Source: Ophiura sarsii (Eukaryota > Echinodermata > Ophiuroidea > Amphilepidida > Ophiuridae). Taken from it: a DNA stretch of 64,000 nucleotides. A model generated the notes under the pieces. It searched no databases. It was not told the origin of the DNA and worked only from the letters and a program-made list of their open reading frames with translations. The position numbers were made by a program, and so were the translations under genes. The stretch's first letter is position 1, and each line of letters starts with the position of its first letter. Positions 32,501 to 44,500 of the stretch are shown one piece after another. The DNA lies in the NCBI GenBank assembly GCA_035610835.1, contig CM069459.1, forward strand, positions 28,167,570 to 28,231,569. The letters are read 5' to 3'.

Positions 32501-35500
32501 AGGTAGGCCATGGTCAAACACTGTAGCTGCTTGTTTGGGGGTCTAATTTGCAAAGGTCATCTGAGGTCAAAGGTCATTTAGAGGTCAAATCGTAAAAGTT
32601 CCCCGATTGACTTCAAACTTGGAGAAAAGAAACATGAACACCGGGTGAACATGTTTAAAATAACTTAGAGGTCATCCAAGGTCATCTGAGGTCAAAGGTC
32701 ATCCAGAGGTCAAATCTTAAAAGTTGCCCGATTGACGTCAAACTTGGAGACAAGAAACATGAACACCGGGTGAACATGTCTAAAATAAATTAGAGGTCAT
32801 CTGAGGTCAAAGGTCATCCAGAGGTCAAATCGTAAAAGGTGCCCGATTGACGTCAAAATTGGAGACAAGAAACATGAACACAGGGTGAACATGTCTAAAA
32901 TAAATAAGAGGTCATCTGAGGTCAAAGGTCATCCAGAGGTCAAATCGTAAAAGTTGCCCGATCGACGTCAAACTTGGAGACAAGAAACATGAACACTAGG
33001 TGAACATGTCTAAAATAAATTAGAGGTCATCCAAGGTCATCTGAGGTCAAAGGTCATCCAGAGGTCAAATCGTAAAAGTTGCCCGATTGACGTCAAACTT
33101 GGAGACAAGAAACATTAACACCGGGTGAACATGTCTAAAATAAATTAGAGGTCATCTGAGGTCAAAGGTCATCCAGAGGTCAAATCGTAAAAGTTGCCCG
33201 ATCGACGTCAAACTTGGAGACAAGAAACATGAACACTGGGGATACATGTCTAAAATAAATTAGAGGTCATCCGAGGTCAACGGTCATTAGAGGTCAACCA
33301 AGGTCAAAGGTCAACAAGGGGTTAATTTGTGCAATGAACACCGTGGGAACATGTAAAAAAATAATTAGAGGTCATCTGAGGTCAAAGGTCATCCAGAGGT
33401 CAAATCGTTAAAGTTGACCGATTGACCTCAAACTTGGAGAAAAGAAACATAAACACCGGGGGAACATGTCTAAAATAAATTAGAGGTCATCTGAGGTCAA
33501 AGGTCATCCAGAGGTCAAATCGTAAAAGTTGCCCGATCGACGTCAAACTTGGAGACAAGAAACATGAACACTGGGGGAACATGTCTAAAATAAATTAGAG
33601 GTCATCCGAGGTCAACGGTCAACCAAGGTCAAAGGTCAACAAGGGGTTAATTTGTGCAATGAACACCGTGGGAACATGTAAAAAAATAATTAGAGGTCAT
33701 CTGAGGTCAAAGGTCATCCAGAGGTCAAATCGTTAAAGTTGACCGATTGACCTCAAACTTGGAGAAAAGAAACATAAACACCGGGGGAACATGACCCATA
33801 TATTACCGTTGACCTCATTTAGTTGATCTCCCAGCCAGGGGGATTCGCAAGTCGTGACTTGCAGTATTTTTAAATTTAGTTTTTCATGTAAAAGCTGATT
33901 ATAAGTGTTATGACAGTGTGTTGACAGTAATGAGACTTGTTGGTTGTTGGGCTGCTTCTTAAAACAGGAAGTAGTAGTTTCTTTACCAGTTTTTGATGTT
34001 TCACCTAAATATGGATACAGATAGAGGAGGAACACTAATCGGGAGAATGGGGTGTACAACTTCTTGTTGGAAGAAACACCCACTTTTTACTTTTTACTTT
34101 TGTTTCTAACATGAGCAACCAAACACCTTATTCTCATCACTTTAAGGGGGTGTTAGCCCTAAACATATCAATTTATCAAGCACTTTAACTTTTGAAATGT
34201 GATGTATATAAAAGTATACATTTTTGGAAAATGAATGAGGCAGAGAATCCATTTTGGTATCAAATGTCACTAAAAATGCTGATTTTTGTAATTTTGACAA
34301 AACAAATCACTTTATTGGCTCAAACATGATCAGACAACGTTGCAAAATCAATTTTTGGTAAAAAAATCATATTTTTGCACTTTTTGGTCAACAAAATTTA
34401 AAGGGTGTGTGTGTGTCCCCATTGTCCAATTGTAAGATCATCAGCTTAACGAGATGAAATTGCAGCTGAATACAACCCATTACCTTTCTTTTATTATCTG
34501 TCCTTATTCTTCACCAGGTTCTTTATCATATGGTATTCCTGGATCAAACTATCACAAGAGCCTGGGTAAACACAGGATGCATAAAGAAGTATGAAGAGGA
34601 TAAAACTATGGGAACAGTAAGTAAAACAGGAAGAATCTCAATAATACGTTAAAAGGTTTAACCCAACTCCCTGGGCATTTTTTATCGGCAAACGGACCTT
34701 TCAGGTTGGGTAGATGGGTCAGGATTTTTTCTTTTGTTTTTTCCTCTTCAAAATGAGTAGTAAAATTCCAAGAAATCAGTAAACATTTTGCCGTGTTTTG
34801 ACCAACAAAAAATTAAATCACTGATTTCTAAAAATGGGTCGATCGAGTTAGTAGAACAGGATTTCTTTTTTGCCTAATGAAGAGGAAAAAACCTATGGGA
34901 ACAGATTGGTAATGTGTATAGATGATTAGGAACTCAATAGGCTGTAGAATGTTTTAGCCTTGTATTTCTATAGTTTAATCAGTTCCAAATTTAAGAGAAA
35001 TATTTGGTGGTCAGCTCTCTTCGCGCAAAAGTAATCTAAGCATTCTCTCGCGGTTATGGCCACAAGCATGCAGTTTTGAACTCATACCAGTGTCACGCAT
35101 ATGATGCACAGTGCCTTCATACGTGCGCACATCCTTCTGTATTCATTCGCTGTTGGAAGGAGGCTCCACTTTAGGAAGAATCTCTGTATCATTAAAAATC
35201 ATGCAGCTGCAAATAACATTAACCCTTTGAACCCGATAGGTCGATCGACCTATCGGAGAACGTCGTATAACCCGATAGGTCGAAAAATCGACCTGAGCGA
35301 ACAGATGACACATTGATCATATGACTGAGTGGTCATGTGACTTGAAAGTCATGTGATGTTCACCCGATGTGAAATACATTGTTTCGCAAGGTTTTCGTTG
35401 TGATTTGATGTCATTTAGCTGAAGAAAACAGTCAAAAATAGCGCAAAATCGGATGAATATGCAACACAATATGGCGCAGATCATTCTCAGGTAGACAGGG

Positions 35501-38500
35501 ATGCATTGTTTTACGGTCATGATTGGCAATTTTGGCGATAAAAACGGACGTTTTTATGTTATAAATAGGTTACGTTATACGTGTAGTACAATGGCATACT
35601 GCCCTCTATCATCGGTAACATATATTACGGATGATATAGGTGTACTATATTTAGCATTTTACCCCCGGAGAAGTCAGGGTGGGTGTACCGAACCCTTATA
35701 ATAACTCCGGGTTCAAAGGGTTAACATTACTGTGTGAATCAAAACATGATGTGCGCACACAAATGTTAATGTGTGTGTAAATTGCTTTGTACCTAGATTG
35801 GCATCACCATGATATTTTTAACGCATACAAAATTTATTGTAGGCAATTTGATTACGATTCTGTGTTATATGAGTCAATGACTCCATCATCTTGTATTTGA
35901 GTATTTTTATCGAGGCCTGGAAATAGAACCCGCCTGCCTACCCATAGCGAATAACTTTTGCGTCGGGTGGGTGACGATACAAAAGTACCTGCCTGACTGG
36001 CGGATAAAACAATTCAAACTCACAGTGCAAGTGTGTCACACAGGCTGGTGACATTTATGTTGGGTAGTATTTTTTGTGAGTTACCTGCCAGACTGGCTAG
36101 TTGAAAAAAATTGAAGTTCCAGCCCTGTTCTGTTTGTATCTTGTGTCAAGAAAAACAAATACGGTAAGAATTCAGTATTGGATATTCGTTTAGATTGAAT
36201 TGGCCAATTGAAAAACAAAGATTGCAATTGGAGGTGTAAAATAACAGAATAACCCCAACTTGTTATGTTTTAATGTTGATTTATCCTACATGTATCACGT
36301 ACAACACCATGGGTATCGTAACAGAGAAACACAACGATGTAGTATCTAATTCTACTCCACTAGCATCTCTGTATTTTGCAGCGGTCGGCAACATACACAA
36401 ATGCTCTGGCTCCAATGAAACCTTAACTACTCCCACTCCAAGACTTCTTTGGTCGGAAGCTTAAACTTCTTCTTCCAAATATTGAAATGAATCTCCAATT
36501 CAAGAAGAAATCTTGGAATATGGGAGTGCCGTATTTGATCACTTGATGTGTCACTGCTCTGAATGCAGTGATACTACACTATTTATAGGTCTATTGATCG
36601 TGTGTAATTAGGTAGAACCTATGGGTATTATATGTGATCAAACATTGCCCTCTTTAAGTCTCTTGTATTTTAATTGAACTAATTGTTTTCTTTTGCTTTA
36701 AATTTTCAGGCCTTTTCTAAGGGTAAAAGTTACACCAGTAAGATAGACAAAGCTAAAGCCAGAGCTCACGAGGCGCTTAATATGTCCATCCCGGTAAGTT
36801 GAAACACTCATTCATGACCTGTTTCAGACACAACTCCTTGAATAATGGTACACTGGCATTTTCTTATACTCTGCTGACAGCACCTGTACAGTACACCAGT
36901 AAAGTACCACCTAAGTAGCTGCACAGTACCACAGTAACTCTGCTTTTATTGTGGGTTCTTTGGTTGTACCATGAAGTGTCCATACAGGTACAATTAAGCA
37001 TATAATGCATGTACAGGTACTGGCAGCCAAGTTACTAAAATGCCATGACAGGCATAAGAAAATGTGGCAGTGGGCATTTGCACCGAGTAGACACCTTGGA
37101 TACAACATTCACCGAAGCCTTCTCCCCTCAAGTCTACTTGACTTAATACTCTTGAACTGTAGTTAGCACAACATACGTTGTACATCCGGTGACCTGACCT
37201 AATCCCTTTGTTCTTGTTTGGTGCTCAGGAAGTACCGTCTTTGTTTAGAGTAGTACCGTTATAGTAGGTAAATGCATTGCATTAAATATTGTTTACAATG
37301 TGTGTTGTTGTTAAGGTAGGTTTAAACAAACCTGATTAGAAGGCGAAAAAGCAACCATTGACAATAGAGGATTATTGCCTTCATAAATAACCAATAAGAA
37401 AAATATGAGTTTGCAAAGGTTGAAATAGCCTACAATCAATCATGGCCAGATGTACCTACTTTGGAAGGAGATTAGAATGCATTTGTGGACAAGTTATTTT
37501 TTCGAATGGTTGAACTTTTTATGATTTATACCAATGTTTGGTTATTTCATTTACAGGAGAGGGTTAAGAAATTTGGCTTCAGTCAAAACTTCAAAGGATC
37601 CATACCTGAAGACAACACAGCTGATTCTCAAGGTAAACAAAATCAGACACACATGCCTTGAAGTATTCTGCATTGCATCGCAATTTGGGTGCAAATTGAG
37701 CTATTTAAATCGCAAGGAGACTGGGGAAGTGCACGCTATACAACACCTTTAGTTCAATCAGTTCCAAATTGGCGAGAAATATGCGGTTTTATGTCTCCGC
37801 ACACAAAATTAATCAAAGCGTACGACACGCTTTTAGCTATACGCTCATGATTTTGGTCGAATGTGCATATCACGCAATATGCACAATGCGTTCATGGGCA
37901 TTTTATACGCCATTCTGTATTAATTCACTGCTGTAAGGTGGCTTGCCAATTTGGAACTGATCAAACTATAGTAGAATAGTCTTTAGTAGTGGTCAATAAG
38001 GTAGAGATATGTTTGTCATTTTGTACCAAGCTGCCTGTTGATCATACTTTTATCAGGCATGAGAATTTTCTGGTTTAAACCTGAATTCAGGTGTGTTTGG
38101 TCAAAATATCTGCACTTTCTTTTAACTTCAGCCTGTTTTTGACCTATTGTCACATACTTATCCAAGTTTTCAGGTGGGTTTTTTTTAAAATTATGTTCAT
38201 TCTCATCCCTGTTTTATGAATTCAACTACTAGAGGTAGAAATGCAGAGTATCACAAACAGATTTGCATGAATTGTTGATTGTTATTCAAATCTTTACACC
38301 ATCTCATTTACAACAATGGAATTATTCTCACAAACTGTTTTTTGTATGACTCAACTTGATTCTAGCGCTGTGCAATTATTTTCTACCCCTGGACCACTGA
38401 GCAGTAGTCTAGCAAATTGAGATGTGTGTATCCATTAATGTTTACCAGGGTTAGAATTTTGTCACATGCTGCAAGAATCTATTTGGATTTCCATCGGATA

Positions 38501-41500
38501 ATTTTACGAAAACCCTTAAGTTTATCCTCCCTTTACTTTTATAAACCTACAAAGTTTGTTAGATTCTATTTGGATTCTCCTGGAATTGCAAGAATAGATT
38601 TACAGATTTTCACCAAAATCTAACCAAGTTTACTTATCTCTTTTTAAATCAGATATCCAGCAGTCTCCACAAACAGTTAATACTGACTGCACTAAAGATA
38701 AAATCCTCTCTCAGTCCCAGCAATCAGGGACATCGAGTGTAGAGGATCTTTTGGATAAGACAGCAGCCCTTCTAGATGAGACCCGGGACGTCTTGGCAAA
38801 CCTAAATGCAAGTGGGTCCACTTCCCAGCAGGGTAAGTAGCATTTATAGTTTAATCAGTTCCAAATTGGCAAGAAATATTCAGTTTTTATCTCTCCGAGT
38901 GCAGAAGTAATCCAAGCGTACATGCGAGATTATGGCCACACACACGGTTTTGAACGCACGTATGCGTCATGCATATGATGCATAATTTGTGTGTTGCTTA
39001 CATGCGCCCGCGTCCTTCTGTATTCATTTGCTGCTGTAAGAAGGCTTCGCCAATTTGAGCTGATCAAACTATAGTGTGATGTAATCTCCCATGGGTACTT
39101 GGTACAGAAGTGGGTATAGGGATGCGCTGAGTACATTTTTTCTTAACCTAGCAAGGGATTGTAACAGTTGTAAGGGTATAGGTTTAGTTAGGATTAGGGG
39201 TTATAGGCCTAGAGTTAGTTAGGATTAAGGTTAGTTAGGTTTAGGGTTAGGGTAAAAATTTCGCTAGGTTACAAAAACAAATTAGAGAGCGTTATAAGCC
39301 ATTCGGTATATCAAATGACCCTTTTTGGGGGGCGAAGCCAAGCCACTATTAGCATGTGATTTCAAACATGTACACATTTAGGTCTTTCTAGACATAAGTG
39401 GAGGCTGCCATGTTTGTAGTCTTTGTAAATTACATTTACCTATGCAGTTTAGGGAGCACATACCTAAATAGGTATCGCGACACGCTATCGTCGCGATCAA
39501 TCAAAGTTGAGTACGACAATAGTTCCTATTTGGCGGGAAAGAGAGTTATTTTTTGACGGGGGTGTGGTTGCTCTTTTTTAAACAAAAACACGGCGTTATT
39601 TCAGTTGATGTGTTATAGGTGGGTTAGGTCGACATAATCAGAGACTGATCGAAATCAAAATCAGTTGGATTTGAGTCAAAAAGTTTGAATTTCGTGAGTG
39701 TAGGCCTAAATAACAAGTCAAAGCGTGCCGTGTCTAGAGTCAAAAAACGGAAAATAATAGTGATTTTACGGAAGATGCGGCCTCCGTGATCAGAACATAT
39801 TTCAAAAACGGATTGTTCAATTGTAATTTTATTTGGCTAGTTTGTTCAAAATTTCACGCTAAAAAAGTTGATATCAATTTTGAATGATTTTGAGCAAATT
39901 TGTGCTCTATAAGGGAGCACATACCTAAATAGGTATCGCGACACGCTATCGTCGCGATCAATCAAAGTTGAGTACGACAATAGTTCCTATTTGGCGGGAA
40001 AGAGAGTTATTTTTTGACGGTTTATGATATAATTTTTCACTAATATGTTGTGTTTGAAATGTGTAGTTGATGTTCTGACATTTTAACTAGGTGATTTGAG
40101 GTCAATTTTAATTTCACGGACCGATTTACACATGCGGTGATATCCAGACCGGAGACCGAATTTAGGTAGGCATATCACTACGTTGTTATGCGGCGGCTTA
40201 TATCAAAAAAAGTGCACGAGAAATTTGCCTTCATATTCAGATATGTTGTAGATTACCCTTGTGAGTAAAACATATCAAAATTTCATTGAAATTTTAGCGC
40301 TAATTTAGAAACTAGAGCCATTTAAATAAGCCTTTCCTAACAGTAAAGTCTATGGAGAGCGTCTTGGTGCTGTGCTCCCTTATAGCGCCAGGTTCCCGAT
40401 CTCCCGCGTGCTCCGATCCAGTGTAGGTGTATTACACAATGCAATAAATAAAAGTCGGGTTTCACCCAAATCTATGCGTTTTGATATCTACTGGGCAGTG
40501 TATTTATGGCATAGGCCAACTTTGTCCGGTTTAAAAAACACGGGGGGGGGGGGGGGTGTGGTTGCTCTTTTTTAAACAAAAACACGGCGTTATTTCAGTT
40601 GATGTGCTATAGGTGGGTTAGGTTGACATAATCAGAGACTGATCGAAATCAAAATCAGTTGGATTTGAGTCAAAAAGTTTGAATTTCGTGAGTGTAGGCC
40701 TAACAAGTCAAAGCGTGCCGCGTCTAGAGTCAAAAAACGGAAAATAATAGTGATTTTACGGAAGATGCGGCCTCCGTGATCAGAACATATTTCAAAAATG
40801 GATTGTTCAATTGTAATTTTATTTGGCTAGTTTGTTCAAAATTTCACGCTAAAAAAGTTGATATCAATTTTGAATGATTTTGAGCAAATTTGTGCTCTAT
40901 AAGGGAGCACATACCTAAATAGGTATCGCGACACGCTATCGTCGCGATCAATCAAAGTTGAGTACGACAATAGTTCCTATTTGGCGGGAAAGAGAGTTAT
41001 TTTTTGACGGTTTATGATATAATTTTTCACTAATATGTTGTGTTTGAAATGTGTAGTTGATGTTCTGACATTTTAACTAGGTGATTTGAGGTCAATTTTA
41101 ATTTCACGGACCGATTTACACATGCGGTGATATCCAGACCGGAGACCGAATTTAGGTAGGCATATCACTACGTTGTTATGCGGCGGCTTATATCAAAAAA
41201 AGTGCACGAGAAATTTGCCTTCATATTCAGATATGTTGTAGATTACCCTTGTGAGTAAAACATATCAAAATTTCATTGAAATTTTAGCGCTAATTTAGAA
41301 ACTAGAGCCATTTAAATAAGCCTTTCCTAACAGTTAAGTCTATGGAGAGCGTCTTGGTGCTGTGCTCCCTTTATTTTAACAGTACCCGCAGTCTGTGCTG
41401 GAGTCAAAGCTATATTTGTTTATAGTTGATGATTCAATCAGAGAGATGTTATTATATCCCAACAGAGAGACATAATAGCTTATAATTATCTTGTTTGACT

Positions 41501-44500
41501 AGCTTATCTTGTTTGATAAGGACAAATCTCCACGTGTTGTCTAATAATTGGTGAGTTTTAGACCAAGTACAATGTCATAAACCTAGATTGTTCTTCAGAC
41601 GGTATCCCCCCCCCCCCCCCCCCCCCCACTTCCATGCACACAAATCATCTTTATTGGTTTCCTGTACTATTTTTAGACTGCAGTGTTTTAATTTGGGTTT
41701 TTTGTTAATTATGGAAAATACATACACCATTTCCCTGGTATTTTGGTATGAAACAGTTGTTTGGTTACAATAACATGCTTTTTTCTCTTGGACCCCCCCC
41801 CACCCAATTCCATTTTTTTTATTTAGTTTGGTATATTGATGTAGTGCACATTAGTAACTCGTGGTTACTGGTTCAAGCCCATACATCTGTTCTGAATTAT
41901 GAAACTGCCATAGGCGTTGTGTTATGATCAATGTGATCAGTGGTTCATATCAAAGTAATAGCGTGAGCCAGTTGACCGGGCAACGGTTATAGTCAACAAG
42001 CACTACGCCGATGAATCAATTTTCAAAATGTTATCACATACTCTCAAAATTCTCAAATTTTGGTTTCTGAACACGAAATTATTAAAGTTTATCAACAAAT
42101 GAAGAAAAATCAATGCAAATTGTGTCATATTTAAGTTACAAATTGAGTCAACTGGTATATGTGATGGGTACATTTTGTCTGAACATTAGGTATACTCATG
42201 GGTTCCTCTTCAAAAAAAATATTTTTTTCATAATAGAGAATGATATTGAAAAACACTGAATCCATTGGAGTATCCCAGTTCTGTTCTAACCAATTAAAGG
42301 CACTTAGTTGAGATGATACTCTCTCTACAGACTGCACGGGTCATCTAATTCTGTGCACTGATTTCAAAGACACAAATTTACTACCAGTGCCAGGGATGTG
42401 TATGCAATCATGTAATGCGCTAGTATTAGTAATCTGCCCTCACTGAAATACACTCTGATGTCATTGCACAGAAGTAGATTAGCAGAGTACCATATATTGT
42501 CTACATAAATAGAGATGAGCGAGTTCAGTAAGCTATAAAATATTTAAGCAAGATAGGAGTATATTGCTAAAATGATACTAATAAGCTAGCATATCTACTG
42601 GGTAACCAACAAATCATATCATGGACATAAACCAGTCGTCATCCAGAAAAATGTTGGCCGCCTGCAGTCCGTAAGTTGAAAGAGAAAGGCTGAAGGAACA
42701 TGTAAAAGTAAAGTAGAGTTATGATGTCCACATGCATATTTGTGGCATGGTAGATAACAACACATAGGATGATTGACATGTGCCAACTATTTTTGATCTG
42801 AATGTAGAATAACCCTGATTCCTTCTCTTTGATATTTATATATCTTTTAGATTTTGTAGTCGGCAAGGAAGATTCAGACGCCAAGAAAAAGGCCAGACAA
42901 GAAGAAAAGCAAAGACGGAAGCAAGAGAAGAAGGCTAAGAAAAAGGAGGAAAAGGCTAAGAAAAAGGAAGAAAAGCGTAGATTAAAAGATCAAGAACGAC
43001 AAGATAAGTCATCAAAAGAGGGCGCAACGTCGGAAGAAACAGATGTGGATGAGAAACTGACAAAGCAGAATAAAGAAGCTGCAACAATTGCTCAAATGGA
43101 GAAGAAAGAGCTTGAAAAGAAGTTAAAAGAGGAAGCAAAATTGGCCAAAATAGAAATGAAAAATAAAATGAAGACAGAGAAGAAGTTACTTAAGGAGCAA
43201 ACAAAATTAAAGAATAAAAACGAAGGAGAGATGGAAACAATGGAAGCAAAATTGGCCAAAGAAGAAATGAAAAACAAGGAAAAGAAAGAAAAGCAGGTAC
43301 GCAAGGAGCAAGAAAAGTTGAAGAAGAAAGAAGAATTATCAAAGAAAAAAGAGCAGAAAATGCTGCTTGATAAGCTATCCAAAGTAGATGACACAGAAGC
43401 AAAAAGTGCTGCAAAGAAAGCTGAGAAGGAGAAACGAAAAGAAGAGAAGCATAAATTGAAAGCAGAGAAGAAACTTGAAAGGAAGAAACAAAAGGAGCTT
43501 GAAAAGCAAGGGAACGGAGAAGATAATGCGAAGTCTGGGCAAAAGAGGAAACTGGACGAGAAGAATAATGGTGATGATAGCAAGCGAGAAGAGCCGGTGA
43601 AAAAGAAGGAAAAAAAAGAACACAGCGGGGCATCTAAAGAACCAAAAGGTGTAAAATCGACCAACAAGTCCAGTTGTCAGAAGGTAAAACAGCCATTCAA
43701 GCCCCCATCAAAAGTAGTCCCGACATTCGGAGCTAAGCCAAAGAAAGTTTTTAAACCTCCAACAACAACAGTGACCAGTCATACCAAACCAGATGAAAAT
43801 GATGCGGATGTTAATCCAAAGAATAAGCAAGACGCACAAGACAAGAGAAGCAATCAGGTGTCAGAGAAGATAGATACTGGTACAAGTCAGAAACACCCTT
43901 CACCAGATGAAAACAAGAAGGAACATGAAGTGAAGGAAGACTCTACCAATAAAGATGAAATCATAGAATGTGGTAAAGAAGAGTCTACATCACCAAGCGA
44001 AAACGACAAGACAGAAAATGAAAAGCAGGAAAAAGAGGAAACCAGTGTGGTTAGTGCTGGTGGTAAGAAAGAGGTTTGTGATCTCAAGGAAACGACCCAT
44101 CAGCAGAAGTCTCCTGTTAAAGACGCCTGTCAGAAATCGTCTTCTAAGGAAGTCACTGACGGTGTCAAGAAACCAAAGGTTAAAAAGTTCAGTGTGAAGA
44201 AACAAGCTTCTAAATCCAGTACCAAGGAAAGGGCATCTCCTCAAACATCTTCTCCAAAGGATGCAGCACCTGAAAATGCCTCAGAAGAAAAATCACAATC
44301 CCAGTCTCCCACCAGTAAGAATAAATCAATTTCTCATGACCCATCTGACAAAACCACTGCAAATAGTACAGCAAAAGTGAATGATGATATCCTGGAAAAC
44401 ATCACAGAGGAACATGATGCCATCTTGAATGCATCTGTTGTAACCAAGAAAGATGAAGATGACGCTAAGAAAGATGAGGATGGCGCTAAGAAAGATGAGG

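Noticed and set aside
16259..33870. CRISPR-like direct repeat arrays
   Set aside because: Eukaryotic context; units are tandem without unique spacers.
39165..39255. Interstitial telomere
   Set aside because: TTAGGG-like units are irregular and few.
43092..43667. 191-codon minus-strand ORF
   Set aside because: Ser/Phe/Leu-rich shadow of the Lys/Glu-rich ZCWPW1 last exon.
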